A stretch of DNA of 64,000 nucleotides, from NCBI RefSeq assembly GCF_011077955.1, contig NZ_JAALBX010000006.1, positions 1 to 64,000 on the forward strand. Reading direction: 5' to 3'. The stretch comes from Citrobacter freundii. Lineage in GTDB: Bacteria; Pseudomonadota; Gammaproteobacteria; Enterobacterales; Enterobacteriaceae. Below are positions 10,517 to 19,744 of this stretch, in pieces (the stretch's first letter is position 1; every line of letters begins with the position of its first letter). Below the pieces are notes generated by a model that worked only from the letters and a program-made list of their open reading frames with translations, had not been told where the DNA came from and did no database searches. The translations under genes and the position numbers were made by a program.

Positions 10517-11644
10517 ATGTCTTGCCCGGTTATTGAGCTGACACAGCAGCTTATTCGTCGCCCCTCTTTAAGCCCCGATGATGCGGGCTGCCAGGCGTTG
10601 CTTATCGAAAGATTGCGCGCCATTGGATTTACCGTCGAATCGATGGATTTTGGCGATACACAAAACTTCTGGGCATGGCGTGGTCAGGGTGAAACGCTGG
10701 CGTTCGCCGGGCACACCGATGTGGTGCCCGCAGGCGATGCCGACCGCTGGATCAATCCGCCTTTTGAACCCACCATTCGTGACGGCATGTTGTTCGGACG
10801 CGGCGCAGCGGATATGAAAGGCTCGCTTGCGGCAATGGTTGTGGCAGCAGAACGTTTTGTCGCTCAGCATCCTCATCATAAAGGACGCCTCGCGTTTCTG
10901 ATCACCTCTGATGAAGAGGCCAGCGCGAAAAACGGCACCGTCAAAGTCGTTGAAGCGTTGATGGCGCGTAATGAGCGTGTGGATTATTGCCTGGTGGGTG
11001 AGCCTTCAAGCACCGAAATCGTGGGCGACGTGGTGAAAAATGGCCGCCGCGGCTCGCTGACCTGCAACCTGACAATCCATGGCGTTCAGGGGCATGTGGC
11101 CTACCCGCATTTAGCGGATAACCCGGTGCATCGCGCCGCGCCGATGCTCGCCGAACTGGTAGGGATTGAATGGGATCAGGGCAATGCTTTCTTCCCGCCT
11201 ACCAGTATGCAGATTGCCAATATCAAAGCGGGCACCGGCAGTAACAACGTGATCCCAGGCGATCTGTTTGTTCAGTTCAATTTCCGCTTCAGTACTGAAC
11301 TTACGGACGAGATGATACGGCAACGCGTCACTGAGATCCTGGAGCGACATCAGTTGCGCTATAGCGTTGACTGGTGGCTGTCAGGCCAGCCGTTTCTGAC
11401 ATCGCGCGGGAAACTGGTTGATGCGGTGGTAAAAGCGGTTGCGCACTATAATGAAATTAAACCCCAACTGTTGACCACAGGCGGCACGTCAGACGGGCGG
11501 TTTATCGCGCGGATGGGGGCGCAGGTTGTGGAGCTTGGGCCGGTAAACGCCACCATTCATAAAATTAATGAGTGCGTGAACGCCGCCGACCTGCAACTGC
11601 TGGCTCGCATGTATCAACGCATTATGGAGCAACTCGTCGCCTGA
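10517..11644 (+). CDS. dapE: DapE, succinyl-diaminopimelate desuccinylase
   Basis: 375 residues, the E. coli length, from the ATG at 10517; the open frame reaches upstream into yffB but that extension is not native. It is an M20 zinc peptidase. Metal ligands are His66 ([10 protein letters not shown]), Asp99 (GRGAADMKG), Glu134 beside the general base Glu133 (TSDEEA), a Glu in LVGEPSS, and the C-terminal His in [10 protein letters not shown]. It hydrolyses N-succinyl-LL-diaminopimelate in the lysine and meso-diaminopimelate pathway, which also supplies peptidoglycan. dapA, another step of the pathway, lies 6 kb away on the other strand. Confidence 0.96.
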   Translation: MSCPVIELTQQLIRRPSLSPDDAGCQALLIERLRAIGFTVESMDFGDTQNFWAWRGQGETLAFAGHTDVVPAGDADRWINPPFEPTIRDGMLFGRGAADMKGSLAAMVVAAERFVAQHPHHKGRLAFLITSDEEASAKNGTVKVVEALMARNERVDYCLVGEPSSTEIVGDVVKNGRRGSLTCNLTIHGVQGHVAYPHLADNPVHRAAPMLAELVGIEWDQGNAFFPPTSMQIANIKAGTGSNNVIPGDLFVQFNFRFSTELTDEMIRQRVTEILERHQLRYSVDWWLSGQPFLTSRGKLVDAVVKAVAHYNEIKPQLLTTGGTSDGRFIARMGAQVVELGPVNATIHKINECVNAADLQLLARMYQRIMEQLVA

Positions 11645-11667
11645 CGAGCCGTTCCGGGAGGAAACAC

Positions 11668-11859
11668 ATGGATTGGCTTGCAAAATACTGGTGGATACTG
11701 GTTCTGGTTTTTCTGGTTGGCGTCTTACTGAATGTGATTAAAGATCTTAAGCGCGTTGATCATAAGAAATTTTTAAATAATCGCCCTGATCTGCCTCCTC
11801 ATCGTGATTTCAACGATAAGTGGGACGATGAAGACGACTGGCCGAAAAAAAAGCCGTAA
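11668..11859 (+). CDS. ypfN: YpfN, small membrane protein (UPF0370)
   Basis: 63 residues, slightly shorter than the 66 of E. coli. An N-terminal membrane segment (about 5-23, [18 protein letters not shown]) is followed by a charged cytoplasmic tail with KRVDHKKF and the acidic [12 protein letters not shown] end. GGGAGG just upstream supports the ATG at 11668, in frame with a longer, unsupported extension. It follows dapE by 23 bp and closes the operon before a strong terminator. No function is known. Confidence 0.9.
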   Translation: MDWLAKYWWILVLVFLVGVLLNVIKDLKRVDHKKFLNNRPDLPPHRDFNDKWDDEDDWPKKKP

Positions 11860-11874
11860 GCGCAATGACGCTGT

Positions 11875-11901
11875 AAAAAACCCTCTTGCGAGGGTTTTTT
11901 T
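11875..11901. terminator. Bidirectional terminator between ypfN and ypfH
   Basis: CCCTC (11881-11885) pairs with GAGGG (11890-11894), flanked by six A on the left and seven T on the right. It works for both converging genes; its right edge touches the ypfH stop codon. Confidence 0.85.
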
Positions 11902-12598
11902 ATATCATCTCAATGATGTCGTCATCCTGTGGCTTACCGCCGCTTAACGCCTCATCGAAATAGCGCTTCGGCACGGTAAAGCGCAAATGATCGAGCGCGG
12001 CCTGCATGCTGCGTCCATCAATGGCATGGCCTAAATCTTCAATAACGTCCAGCGTAACATCGCCGCCCGCCAGAAGAAGCGCCTCTTCCGCCTTCACCGC
12101 ATGGGATAAATCAATCACCCGGTCTTCGTCGCCATGGATTAAATGCACCGTCGTGGCGGTAGTCACCTCCTCTGGCAGCTTCGCAAAGCGCCCATTAAAA
12201 GCGATAACGCGCGAAACCAGACCGGGCTCGGCTTTCACGCTCTCAAGCGCCATGATAGCGCCCTGAGAGAAGCCAATTAACGCCGTTGCCGCGCCGCTGA
12301 CGCCGCTTTGCGCCTGCCAGTAGCGTACGGTTTCTATAAACAGCGGCATAATGTCATCCACACGCTGCTGGCGGTTTTCTTCCGTTACGTCTGCGACGGA
12401 AAACCATTGCCGCCCCGGCGCTTGTCCGCTGGGATTAGGACCGCCGATGCTGACCACCAGGGCTTCAGGAAAGAGCGGCGCAAAATGACGCCCAATTTCA
12501 CCCATAGAGACCGGATTGTCACCCACGCCGTGAAACAGTAGCAGCAACTGTTTTGCTGGTGCGTCAGGACGTTGAACAACTACGTGGTCATGATTCAT
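11900..12598 (-). CDS. ypfH: YpfH, alpha/beta-hydrolase (carboxylesterase family)
   Basis: 232 residues from the ATG at 12598 (MNHDHVVVQ), matching E. coli; the open frame extends 18 codons upstream without support. Phospholipase/carboxylesterase fold: LLLFHGVGDNP forms the oxyanion region, GFSQGAIMAL contains the nucleophilic serine, HGDEDRVID supplies the acid and LGHAID the histidine. It hydrolyses short acyl esters in vitro in E. coli; the natural substrate is unknown. It lies downstream of tmcA in a leftward row and ends on the terminator shared with ypfN. Confidence 0.9.
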   Translation of the reverse strand: MNHDHVVVQRPDAPAKQLLLLFHGVGDNPVSMGEIGRHFAPLFPEALVVSIGGPNPSGQAPGRQWFSVADVTEENRQQRVDDIMPLFIETVRYWQAQSGVSGAATALIGFSQGAIMALESVKAEPGLVSRVIAFNGRFAKLPEEVTTATTVHLIHGDEDRVIDLSHAVKAEEALLLAGGDVTLDVIEDLGHAIDGRSMQAALDHLRFTVPKRYFDEALSGGKPQDDDIIEMI

Positions 12599-12670
12599 GG
12601 CTATCTCCTTGGTTAGTGAACACAGTCTACGCCCGGGAAAAACAATGACCATGCCATTTCACTGAACAAG

Positions 12671-14695
12671 TCAGTGGAAAAATTGCAATTGTAAAACCTC
12701 AGTTTTTAAAGCGTCATGCCGGGCTGCATCAAGCGCGTATAACGCCTGTGACGCCTCCTTACGGCACTGCGCCAGCAATGCTTTACGTCCGCTAAGACCG
12801 AGCGCCTGACACAGCGCCGGTACAGCGTCCCGCGTAGTGATTCGCCCCCGGAGCGCCTGGAGCGCAAGCGGGCTTGTCATTACAAGACGATTAAGGCTGC
12901 CAGGACAGGTTTCGAGCGGCCGACAGGCAAACGCGAACCCGGCCAGATCCAGCCAGTCTTCATCATTAAGGGTAGTCTCCATCACGCCGGCTATGGGCAA
13001 TTTTTCCTCAATCCAGGATTGCAGGAAATAAGCGTCCCGTTCAAAACGCTGGCGTTCACGGCTCACCAGCGCATCGCCTTCGGGCGTGAGCGCGTAGAGC
13101 GCGATGGCGTTGTAACAGCCACTGCTGGCATCCCGGTGGCTACCGATACGCACCAGCGTAAATCCGCACTGCTGCCAGAACGCCCATAATTCGGCGGTAT
13201 AACCGAAACTGACCGAAAGATAATCAACGCCCGCCGCACAGTGCTGTTGGGCATAAGCGATAAGCGCCCGCCCCAGCCCTTCACGCTGCCTTGCCGGATG
13301 TACCGCAATCCGGCTGATACGCAATCCTTTAAGCGTTGCCGCCAGCGGATTGCCGCCGTGCGCTGCCAGCGACTGCGCGACCAGGTTACCCCGAGGTCGG
13401 CGATAACCGGCCCATACCGCCTTGCTGAGCGCGGGGCTAAGCCCGCCCTCTTCCAGCAGCCACAGCGCCGCCGCCGTTTTATCTTGTGCCAGTCCGGCAA
13501 TTATCTGCTGATCGGGCGCATCCATCATCCGGCGTAAATCCAGCGGAGACGTACGGTAATGCGCGCCGCACAATAATTGATACACCGCTGCCATTTGCGA
13601 CGGCTCCGTACGCCATCTGTCCTGAGCAAGCGCGGCAACGCGCACCTCACCGACTGGAATGCGGCTGAAATCATCGTCATCAAATAACAGGAGCGTATTT
13701 AACACCCGCTCCAGCGGATCGTTATCCGCCCAGCGTATCGGATGCGATAAGGCGTACTGGCGAATACCAAGCACGGACGCACAAAATTTGAGCATAAATC
13801 CGCGTCCGGTGCCTTCGTAGCCCTGAATCGTCGTCACCAGTAACACCCGCGGCCAGGCGGTAATGAGGGTTTTTATCAGCGGAGCCGGGATGGCGGCGGC
13901 TTCGTCAATCACCAGCCAGTCAGCGTCCGGTTTGTTCCCTGTATGAATAAGCTCGCTTAAGGCATCCGGCGCGATAAAGTGGAATTTTTCACCCGCATAG
14001 TGCGCGAGCACCTCCGTCGCGGCCCGCGCTGGCGCCGTAACAATGCAGGAGCCAGGGCTTGCGGCGATGAGCATTCCGGCAAGCGCCGATTTACCCCGCC
14101 CGCGCGGCGCAGTCACCACAGCGACGCCGGATGGCAGGCGTTGTAGGGCGTGTAAAATATCAGCTTGCTGACGCAGCGGCGCACCGCTTGACGCAAACCA
14201 GTCGGGGCGCTGAGGAGTGGGCGAAATATGAAGAGGCTGATGCTGATGCCAGCACACCACGTCAGCATCCTGTGATAGTATCTGTTTAAGCCGGGCGATA
14301 AATTGCGGCGTGGCGATAGGTTCCTGGCAGTCGGCCCAGCGGCGGGAATCCTTGTCCGGCAGTTGTTCCCATTGCGCCCAGGGCGGGGTGAGCAACACCA
14401 GCCAGCTTCCCGCTTTCAGCGTCCCGGCCAGTACCGCCAATGCTTCAACATCAAGCCCGTCGCGGGCATCGAACACAGCGTGTGAAAACTCGCGGCCTAA
14501 TAAAGTCCGTATGCCTGATGCAGAACAATGCTGCTCGAAAAGGGGTTGCTCGCCGACCCACAGCCAGCGAGCGGGCAATGCCCCGGCCAGATGACGGACG
14601 GTATCATCGCTCCAGGCACGGTCACCTGCGAGAACCAGCAAACGACGAATGCCTGCCCGCGCCATGGCGTCAGTCAGGCTAACCAGAGAATGCAT
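12671..14695 (-). CDS. tmcA: TmcA, tRNA(Met) cytidine acetyltransferase
   Basis: 674 residues (E. coli 671). An N-terminal domain is followed by a RecA-like helicase domain with Walker A APRGRGKSA (about 196-204) and Walker B VIDEAAAIPAPL, then a GNAT acetyltransferase with the acetyl-CoA loop VHPARQREGLGRAL, and a C-terminal tRNA-binding part. It makes N4-acetylcytidine at the wobble base of elongator tRNA-Met using acetyl-CoA and ATP, which stops misreading of AUA. I chose the ATG at 14695 because GGAAG sits five bases before it; an in-frame ATG at 14749 lies inside the end of ypfJ and has no E. coli equivalent. ypfJ ends 26 bp upstream. Confidence 0.94.
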   Translation of the reverse strand: MHSLVSLTDAMARAGIRRLLVLAGDRAWSDDTVRHLAGALPARWLWVGEQPLFEQHCSASGIRTLLGREFSHAVFDARDGLDVEALAVLAGTLKAGSWLVLLTPPWAQWEQLPDKDSRRWADCQEPIATPQFIARLKQILSQDADVVCWHQHQPLHISPTPQRPDWFASSGAPLRQQADILHALQRLPSGVAVVTAPRGRGKSALAGMLIAASPGSCIVTAPARAATEVLAHYAGEKFHFIAPDALSELIHTGNKPDADWLVIDEAAAIPAPLIKTLITAWPRVLLVTTIQGYEGTGRGFMLKFCASVLGIRQYALSHPIRWADNDPLERVLNTLLLFDDDDFSRIPVGEVRVAALAQDRWRTEPSQMAAVYQLLCGAHYRTSPLDLRRMMDAPDQQIIAGLAQDKTAAALWLLEEGGLSPALSKAVWAGYRRPRGNLVAQSLAAHGGNPLAATLKGLRISRIAVHPARQREGLGRALIAYAQQHCAAGVDYLSVSFGYTAELWAFWQQCGFTLVRIGSHRDASSGCYNAIALYALTPEGDALVSRERQRFERDAYFLQSWIEEKLPIAGVMETTLNDEDWLDLAGFAFACRPLETCPGSLNRLVMTSPLALQALRGRITTRDAVPALCQALGLSGRKALLAQCRKEASQALYALDAARHDALKTEVLQLQFFH

Positions 14696-14721
14696 GCGGG
14701 CTTCCTTGCTATGGGGATCCG

Positions 14722-15585
14722 TTAAAGCTTGTTGCCAAAGGTGTTGCACTGGTTGGGATCGCCACTGTCAAAACCGCGTTTAAACCAGGAATAACGCTGC
14801 TCAGAAGTGCCATGGGTGAAGCTGTCCGGGATAACCCGACCCTGGCTCTGCTGTTGCAGGCGATCATCGCCAATGGCCTGGGCGGCATTTAATGCTTCCT
14901 GAAGATCGCCTGCCTCCAGTACGCCCTGTTGCTGCATGCTGTGCCCCCATACGCCAGCAAAGCAATCGGCCTGCAACTCCATACGTACGGACAAGCGATT
15001 CACTTCCGTTTCCGATGCGTTACGCTGCATTTCGCGCACTTTCGGCTCAATACCTAGCAATTTCTGAACGTGGTGCCCCACTTCATGGGCGATTACGTAA
15101 CCCTGCGCGAAATCACCCTGAGCGCCGAGTTTGTTATTCATATCGTCATAGAACGATAAATCGATATAAACCGTGCTGTCTGCCGGGCAGTAAAACGGTC
15201 CCATGACCGACTGCCCCGTGCCGCAACCGGTACGGGTGGCGCCGCGGTACATCACCAGTTTTGGCTGCTGGTAAGTTTTTCCCTGGCGCTCAAAAATCTG
15301 CCCCCAGGTGTCTTCGGTGGTAGCAAGGATAACAGAGGTGAATTTCGCCGCCTCATCTTCCCCCTGGCTCACGGAACGGGATGTTTGTTGGGAGACCGGT
15401 TGCTCGCCAGTTAATAGTGAGGTGAGATCGACGCCATAGAAACTGGCGATAACCACTATGACCAGTAATACGACGCCGCCTTTTCCCGCAGGCAAACGAA
15501 ATCCGCGACCACCCATAGCCGGGCCTCGGGAGTCGCTACGCCTGTCTTCAACATTGTCGCTGTCGCGACGCCCTTGCCAGCGCAT
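14722..15585 (-). CDS. ypfJ: YpfJ, predicted zinc metallopeptidase
   Basis: 287 residues, the E. coli length. A basic N-terminus ([16 protein letters not shown]) is followed by a membrane segment at about 36-52, then a periplasmic neutral zinc metallopeptidase domain with HEVGHH at 167-172 and conserved cysteines near 121 and 133. The substrate is unknown. GAGG six bases before the ATG at 15585 fixes the start; an in-frame TTG four codons upstream is less likely. It leads toward tmcA and ypfH in the same direction. Confidence 0.9.
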   Translation of the reverse strand: MRWQGRRDSDNVEDRRSDSRGPAMGGRGFRLPAGKGGVVLLVIVVIASFYGVDLTSLLTGEQPVSQQTSRSVSQGEDEAAKFTSVILATTEDTWGQIFERQGKTYQQPKLVMYRGATRTGCGTGQSVMGPFYCPADSTVYIDLSFYDDMNNKLGAQGDFAQGYVIAHEVGHHVQKLLGIEPKVREMQRNASETEVNRLSVRMELQADCFAGVWGHSMQQQGVLEAGDLQEALNAAQAIGDDRLQQQSQGRVIPDSFTHGTSEQRYSWFKRGFDSGDPNQCNTFGNKL

Positions 15586-15693
15586 GAAACACCTCAAAAT
15601 TTAATCATTTATTCACATGATCGTAGGCGGTTAACGGGCGGATTTCCATAGGAAAAAAGAGGCAAACAGGCAGGGTGTTTATTCGCAACAAGA

Positions 15694-15721
15694 TTTAGAG
15701 CCTGAATGTTCAGGCTCTAAA
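15694..15721 (-). terminator. Hairpin after purC
   Basis: A 12-bp perfect stem, TTTAGAGCCTGA (15694-15705) with its complement (15710-15721), lies between purC and ypfJ. On the minus strand it is followed by TCTTGTT, a weak T-rich tract, so termination of purC transcripts is likely but may be partial. Confidence 0.55.
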
Positions 15722-15736
15722 GAGAACTGAAGAGGA

Positions 15737-16450
15737 TTAGTCGAGTTTAACACCAAGGCGTCTGGCGACTTCTTCATAGGCCTCAATCAGCCCACCGAGG
15801 CTCTGGCGGAAACGGTCTTTGTCCATTTTATCCATGGTGTTCTTATCCCACAGGCGGCTACCATCCGGGGAGAACTCATCGCCCAGTACGACTTCGCCCT
15901 TAAACAGGCCGAACTCCAGTTTGAAATCCACAAGAATAAGGCCCGCGTCATCAAACAATTTTTTCAGCACGTCGTTGGCTTTGTAAGTCAGCTCTTTCAT
16001 ACGCGCCAGGTTTTCTTTGTTGACCCAGCCGAAGGTTTCACAGTAAGACTCGTTTACCATCGGATCGTGCATGGCGTCGTTTTTCAGGAACATATCGAAC
16101 AACGGCGGGTTAAGCTCGATACCTTCCTCAATGCCCAGACGCTTGACCAGAGAGCCTGCCGCACGGTTACGCACCACGCACTCCACCGGCACCATATCCA
16201 GTTTTTTCACCAGACATTCGGTATCGGAAAGCAGCGCTTCCATCTGGGTCGGGATACCCGCTTCTTCCAGTTTGCTCATGATGAAATGGTTAAACTTATT
16301 GTTCACCATCCCTTTACGGTCGAACTGTTCAATGCGCGCGCCGTCTCCTGCTGACGTATCGTTACGGAACTCGAGCACCAACAGATCGGGGTTTTCCGTG
16401 CTGTAAACGGTTTTCGCTTTGCCGCGATACAACTCAGCTTGCTTTTGCAT
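15737..16450 (-). CDS. purC: PurC, SAICAR synthase
   Basis: 237 residues, the E. coli length, from the ATG at 16450 ([16 protein letters not shown]). GGAG eight bases upstream supports it over the nearer ATG at 16456. Family landmarks: the ATP loop [38 protein letters not shown] and [10 protein letters not shown]. It joins aspartate to CAIR, consuming ATP, in de novo purine synthesis. A PurR operator lies about 70-90 bp upstream, after the bamC terminator, so it is transcribed on its own although it follows dapA-bamC in the same direction. Confidence 0.97.
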   Translation of the reverse strand: MQKQAELYRGKAKTVYSTENPDLLVLEFRNDTSAGDGARIEQFDRKGMVNNKFNHFIMSKLEEAGIPTQMEALLSDTECLVKKLDMVPVECVVRNRAAGSLVKRLGIEEGIELNPPLFDMFLKNDAMHDPMVNESYCETFGWVNKENLARMKELTYKANDVLKKLFDDAGLILVDFKLEFGLFKGEVVLGDEFSPDGSRLWDKNTMDKMDKDRFRQSLGGLIEAYEEVARRLGVKLD

Positions 16451-16521
16451 CTTCATTACTCCAGGTGTGATGACCGACCGGGCGGCCATGGGTTTTACGC
16501 AAAAATTGGCTATTTCGGGTG

Positions 16522-16537
16522 ACGCACACGATTGCGT
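16522..16537 (-). promoter_or_regulatory. PurR operator of purC
   Basis: On the minus strand the site reads ACGCAATCGTGTGCGT. It agrees with the PurR consensus ANGCAANCGNTTNCNT except for one position in the right half, the same kind of deviation I recall for E. coli purC. It sits between the bamC terminator and the purC start, where the purC promoter must be. Confidence 0.8.
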
Positions 16538-16543
16538 CGATAA

Positions 16544-16571
16544 AATAAAAAAAGGCCGGAGTCATCCGGCC
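16544..16571 (-). terminator. Terminator after bamC
   Basis: GGCCGGA (16554-16560) pairs with TCCGGCC (16565-16571) around a GTCA loop, and on the minus strand is followed by a run of seven T. It ends the dapA-bamC transcript just before the purC control region. Confidence 0.85.
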
Positions 16572-16577
16572 CTGATA

Positions 16578-17612
16578 TTACTTACTGAATGCCGCCTGGA
16601 ATACAGCCACCAGCGCATCGTTTTGGGACTGCGTCAGCGTATGTCCTTTCGGATCGATAAACTGCAAGCTACTGCGGTTATCAAGGTCGCCGACCTGAAG
16701 TTTGTAATCCCCACCGCTCAGGCCCGGATCCCGTGCGCCAAGCGCCTGCCAGTTGCTGTCAGACAGCGGCTTATATGTCACCGCGACGCTACCGGTAGAA
16801 CGAGTAGAATCAGTAACTTTCATGCCCACTTTTTCAAGGGTAGCCGGCAGACGGTTCCACACGACGTTAAACGGCGCGCGCACCACCAGCATCGGCAAAC
16901 CAGTATCATCAGCCGCGCTCTGCACGTCTATCTGGCTCGCACTGCGGTTATCCGCGGCGTTTTGGGTCGCGGTTTGCGTTTTATCAAGCGCCGCCGCAAT
17001 GCTATTAAGCATTTGCGCGCTATAACGCTGAAGCGACGCTGAATCCGCGACAGGTTTACCATCTTGTTCCAGGTTAATCAGTTTAACGACCAGCGCCTGC
17101 TGATAACCCTGCGGTTGTACGGTGATTTGGTAACGGCCACGGTACTGCTGGTCTTCATCTGCACGGTTCCATTGCACCCAGTCAGTGGTGAGGGTTTGAC
17201 CCGCATCATCACGCTTGGTAATGGAATAGTTTTGAGACTGGACAGCGCTTACCACCTGCGGCCAGAGTGAACCGTTGCGACCGCGTTCAAGCTGCATCGT
17301 AGCGGTATCGCCAGTGAACTGAGTGCGGGCACCGGATACCAGCGCCAGCGGTTGTGCAGGCGGACGAATATCCAGTTGCTTGCCGACCTGGCCACTGCCA
17401 TTGGTCACAGGAATGGTATAGTCGCCATTTTCAACCGGCAGAATTAACCCCGCCGGGGCATGAAGTTCCGCAAGCGGTGCGGAGTCAAGATAAGACTCAT
17501 CGCCGCTCACCTGACGCTTGTAACGCGAATCGGAACTACAGGCGGCGAGCAGCATCACTAATGACACAGTTGCTACTTTCGCCACACGCGACTTCTGTAC
17601 TGAGTAAGCCAT
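16578..17612 (-). CDS. bamC: BamC, outer-membrane assembly lipoprotein
   Basis: 344 residues, the E. coli length. The signal peptide ends in a lipobox with Cys25 ([10 protein letters not shown]). The mature protein starts with the conserved unstructured region that binds BamD ([21 protein letters not shown]), followed by two helix-grip domains. It is an accessory part of the BAM complex. The ATG at 17612 follows GGGAG; the codon before it is TTG. It is 16 bp behind dapA, so the pair forms an operon, and it ends at a strong terminator. bamB lies in the same window, 26 kb away. Confidence 0.95.
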   Translation of the reverse strand: MAYSVQKSRVAKVATVSLVMLLAACSSDSRYKRQVSGDESYLDSAPLAELHAPAGLILPVENGDYTIPVTNGSGQVGKQLDIRPPAQPLALVSGARTQFTGDTATMQLERGRNGSLWPQVVSAVQSQNYSITKRDDAGQTLTTDWVQWNRADEDQQYRGRYQITVQPQGYQQALVVKLINLEQDGKPVADSASLQRYSAQMLNSIAAALDKTQTATQNAADNRSASQIDVQSAADDTGLPMLVVRAPFNVVWNRLPATLEKVGMKVTDSTRSTGSVAVTYKPLSDSNWQALGARDPGLSGGDYKLQVGDLDNRSSLQFIDPKGHTLTQSQNDALVAVFQAAFSK

Positions 17613-17628
17613 CAAATCTCCCTAAACT

Positions 17629-18507
17629 TTACAGCAAACCAGCATGCTTAAGCGCACCTGCAACCTCGTCACGACCGTGGTCAGTGATTGGGGTCATCGG
17701 CAAGCGTAGCGTATCGGTCGCCACAAGTCCCAACTCCTTACACGCCCATTTCGCCGGGATCGGGTTGGGTTCGACAAATAATTTATGATGCAGCGGCATC
17801 AAACGCTGATTAATCACGCGTGCTTCATGGTATTGACCGGCGGCGGCAAGTTTGCACATCTCAGCCATATCGCGCGCCGCGACGTTTGCCGTGACGGAAA
17901 TGACGCCATGACCACCGAGCTGCATAAAGTCCAGAGCGCTGGCATCGTCGCCGCTCACCAGAATGAAGTCGTCAGAAACCAGCTCTTTGATCTGGTTAAC
18001 CCGCGTTAAGTTCCCTGTCGCTTCTTTAATACCGACAATATTTTTCACTTTCGACAGTCGGCCTACGGTTTCGGGCAGCATATCGCAACCCGTACGGGAC
18101 GGCACATTATACAGAATTTGCGGCAGATCGGTGTTTTCAGCGATGGCTTTAAAATGCTGGAACAATCCTTCCTGGGTCGGACGATTGTAGTATGGCGTCA
18201 CGGTCAGGCAGCCAACAATGCCGCTGTCGTTAAAGCGTTGCGTCAGGCTAATCGCTTCTGAAGTTGCGTTTGCACCGGTTCCGGCAATCACCGGAATACG
18301 GCCGTCAGCCAGTTCGAGCGTCATCATCACAACATCGCCATGTTCATCATGGCTTAACGTTGCAGATTCGCCGGTAGTCCCTACCGATACAATCGCCGAG
18401 GTTCCGCTGGCGACATGGTAATCAATCAGTTTTTTCAGGCTTGACCGACAGATATTACCTTTAAGATCCATCGGCGTAATCAGCGCGACAATACTTCCCG
18501 TGAACAT
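17629..18507 (-). CDS. dapA: DapA, 4-hydroxy-tetrahydrodipicolinate synthase
   Basis: 292 residues, the E. coli length, from the ATG at 18507 ([13 protein letters not shown]), with AGAGGA upstream. TIM-barrel aldolase: Schiff-base lysine in [11 protein letters not shown] (near 161), catalytic tyrosine in [12 protein letters not shown] (near 133), and [11 protein letters not shown] near 44. It condenses pyruvate and aspartate semialdehyde, the first committed step to lysine and diaminopimelate. It is first in an operon with bamC and divergent from gcvR across 146 bp. Confidence 0.97.
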   Translation of the reverse strand: MFTGSIVALITPMDLKGNICRSSLKKLIDYHVASGTSAIVSVGTTGESATLSHDEHGDVVMMTLELADGRIPVIAGTGANATSEAISLTQRFNDSGIVGCLTVTPYYNRPTQEGLFQHFKAIAENTDLPQILYNVPSRTGCDMLPETVGRLSKVKNIVGIKEATGNLTRVNQIKELVSDDFILVSGDDASALDFMQLGGHGVISVTANVAARDMAEMCKLAAAGQYHEARVINQRLMPLHHKLFVEPNPIPAKWACKELGLVATDTLRLPMTPITDHGRDEVAGALKHAGLL

Positions 18508-18653
18508 GGGCCATCCTCTGTGCAAACAAGAAACTCAATGGTACGTTTGCTCTTGTCATAAAAGCAAGCGTGCGAAGACCTCCAGGTTGTTGTATGGCGG
18601 TTTTTTTTATGCTTTCCTAAGAATTAATTAACAGAGGCACAGGAAGAATCCGT

Positions 18654-19226
18654 TTGGCACTCTCATCACAGCACTATCTTGTTATTACTGCGCTAGGGGC
18701 AGACCGCGCCGGCATCGTCAATACCATTACCCGCCATGTCAGTAGCTGCGGCTGTAATATCGAAGACAGCCGTCTGGCCATGCTGGGGGAAGAGTTTACC
18801 TTTATTATGTTGCTTTCCGGCAGTTGGAACGCGATCACGCTGATTGAGTCCACGTTGCCGCTTAAAGGCGCCGAACTTGATTTATTGATTGTTATGAAGC
18901 GTACCGCCGCCCGTCCGCGCCCGGCGATGCCTGCCACCGTGTGGGTGCAGGTCGAGGTGGAAGATTCCCCGCATCTTATCGAGCGTTTCACCGCACTGCT
19001 TGACGCGCATCATCTGAATATCGCCGAGCTGGTTTCACGCACGCAGCCTGCTGAAAATGGCAAAACCGCGCAGCTCTATATTCAAATGACCGCACACAGC
19101 CCCGCGCTGGATAATGCGACAATAATCGAGCAAGCATTCAAAGCTCTCTGTACAGAACTGAATGCGCAAGGCAGTATTAACGTCGTTAACTATCAACAGC
19201 AAGATGAACAGGATGGAGTGTCGTAA
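18654..19226 (+). CDS. gcvR: GcvR, repressor of the glycine cleavage system (co-repressor of GcvA)
   Basis: 190 residues starting at TTG, as in E. coli, preceded by AGGA. It has two ACT domains (about 8-80 with LVITALGADRAGIVNTITRHV, and about 95-175 with VQVEVEDSPHLIERFTALL) and no DNA-binding domain. It binds GcvA and, in the presence of glycine, turns it into a repressor of gcvTHP. Its TAA overlaps the ATG of bcp (TAATG), giving translational coupling. Confidence 0.94.
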   Translation: MALSSQHYLVITALGADRAGIVNTITRHVSSCGCNIEDSRLAMLGEEFTFIMLLSGSWNAITLIESTLPLKGAELDLLIVMKRTAARPRPAMPATVWVQVEVEDSPHLIERFTALLDAHHLNIAELVSRTQPAENGKTAQLYIQMTAHSPALDNATIIEQAFKALCTELNAQGSINVVNYQQQDEQDGVS

Positions 19227-19696
19227 TGAACCCACTGAAAGCCGGAGAGAACGCACCAAAATTTAGCTTGCCCGATCAGGATGGCGAACAAGTAAATTTG
19301 ACCGACTTCCAGGGACAGCGTGTTCTGGTGTATTTTTACCCGAAGGCCATGACGCCCGGTTGTACGGTGCAGGCCTGCGGACTGCGCGATAATATGGACG
19401 AGCTGAAAAAAGCCGGTATTGAAGTGTTAGGTATCAGCACGGATAAACCGGAAAAACTCTCTCGCTTCGTGGAAAAAGAGTTGCTCAACTTCACCCTGCT
19501 CTCCGATGAAAACCATCAGGTTTGCGAGCAGTTTGGCGTTTGGGGCGAAAAATCGTTTATGGGCAAAACCTATGACGGCATTCACCGCATCAGTTTTCTG
19601 ATTGACGGTAACGGCGTCGTTGAACACGTGTTTGATGATTTCAAAACCAGCAATCACCACGATGTGGTGTTAGCCTGGCTTAACGAAAACCACTAG
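19226..19696 (+). CDS. bcp: Bcp, thiol peroxidase (bacterioferritin comigratory protein)
   Basis: 156 residues. Atypical 2-Cys peroxiredoxin: peroxidatic Cys46 in TPGCTVQACGLRD and resolving Cys51 five residues later, both visible. It reduces hydrogen peroxide and alkyl or lipid hydroperoxides using thioredoxin. It overlaps gcvR by one base and converges on perM across only 48 bp. In E. coli K-12 the large hyf hydrogenase operon lies at this point; here nothing separates the two genes but a terminator. Confidence 0.96.
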   Translation: MNPLKAGENAPKFSLPDQDGEQVNLTDFQGQRVLVYFYPKAMTPGCTVQACGLRDNMDELKKAGIEVLGISTDKPEKLSRFVEKELLNFTLLSDENHQVCEQFGVWGEKSFMGKTYDGIHRISFLIDGNGVVEHVFDDFKTSNHHDVVLAWLNENH

Positions 19697-19713
19697 TTCC
19701 TCATCAAAACGAT

Positions 19714-19739
19714 AAAGCCGACGTGATGTCGGCTTTTTT
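19714..19739. terminator. Terminator between bcp and perM
   Basis: AGCCGAC (19716-19722) pairs with GTCGGCT (19728-19734), followed by a T-run to 19739 and preceded by AAA. It is strong for bcp and weaker for the converging perM. Confidence 0.85.
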
Positions 19740-19744
19740 ATGCG

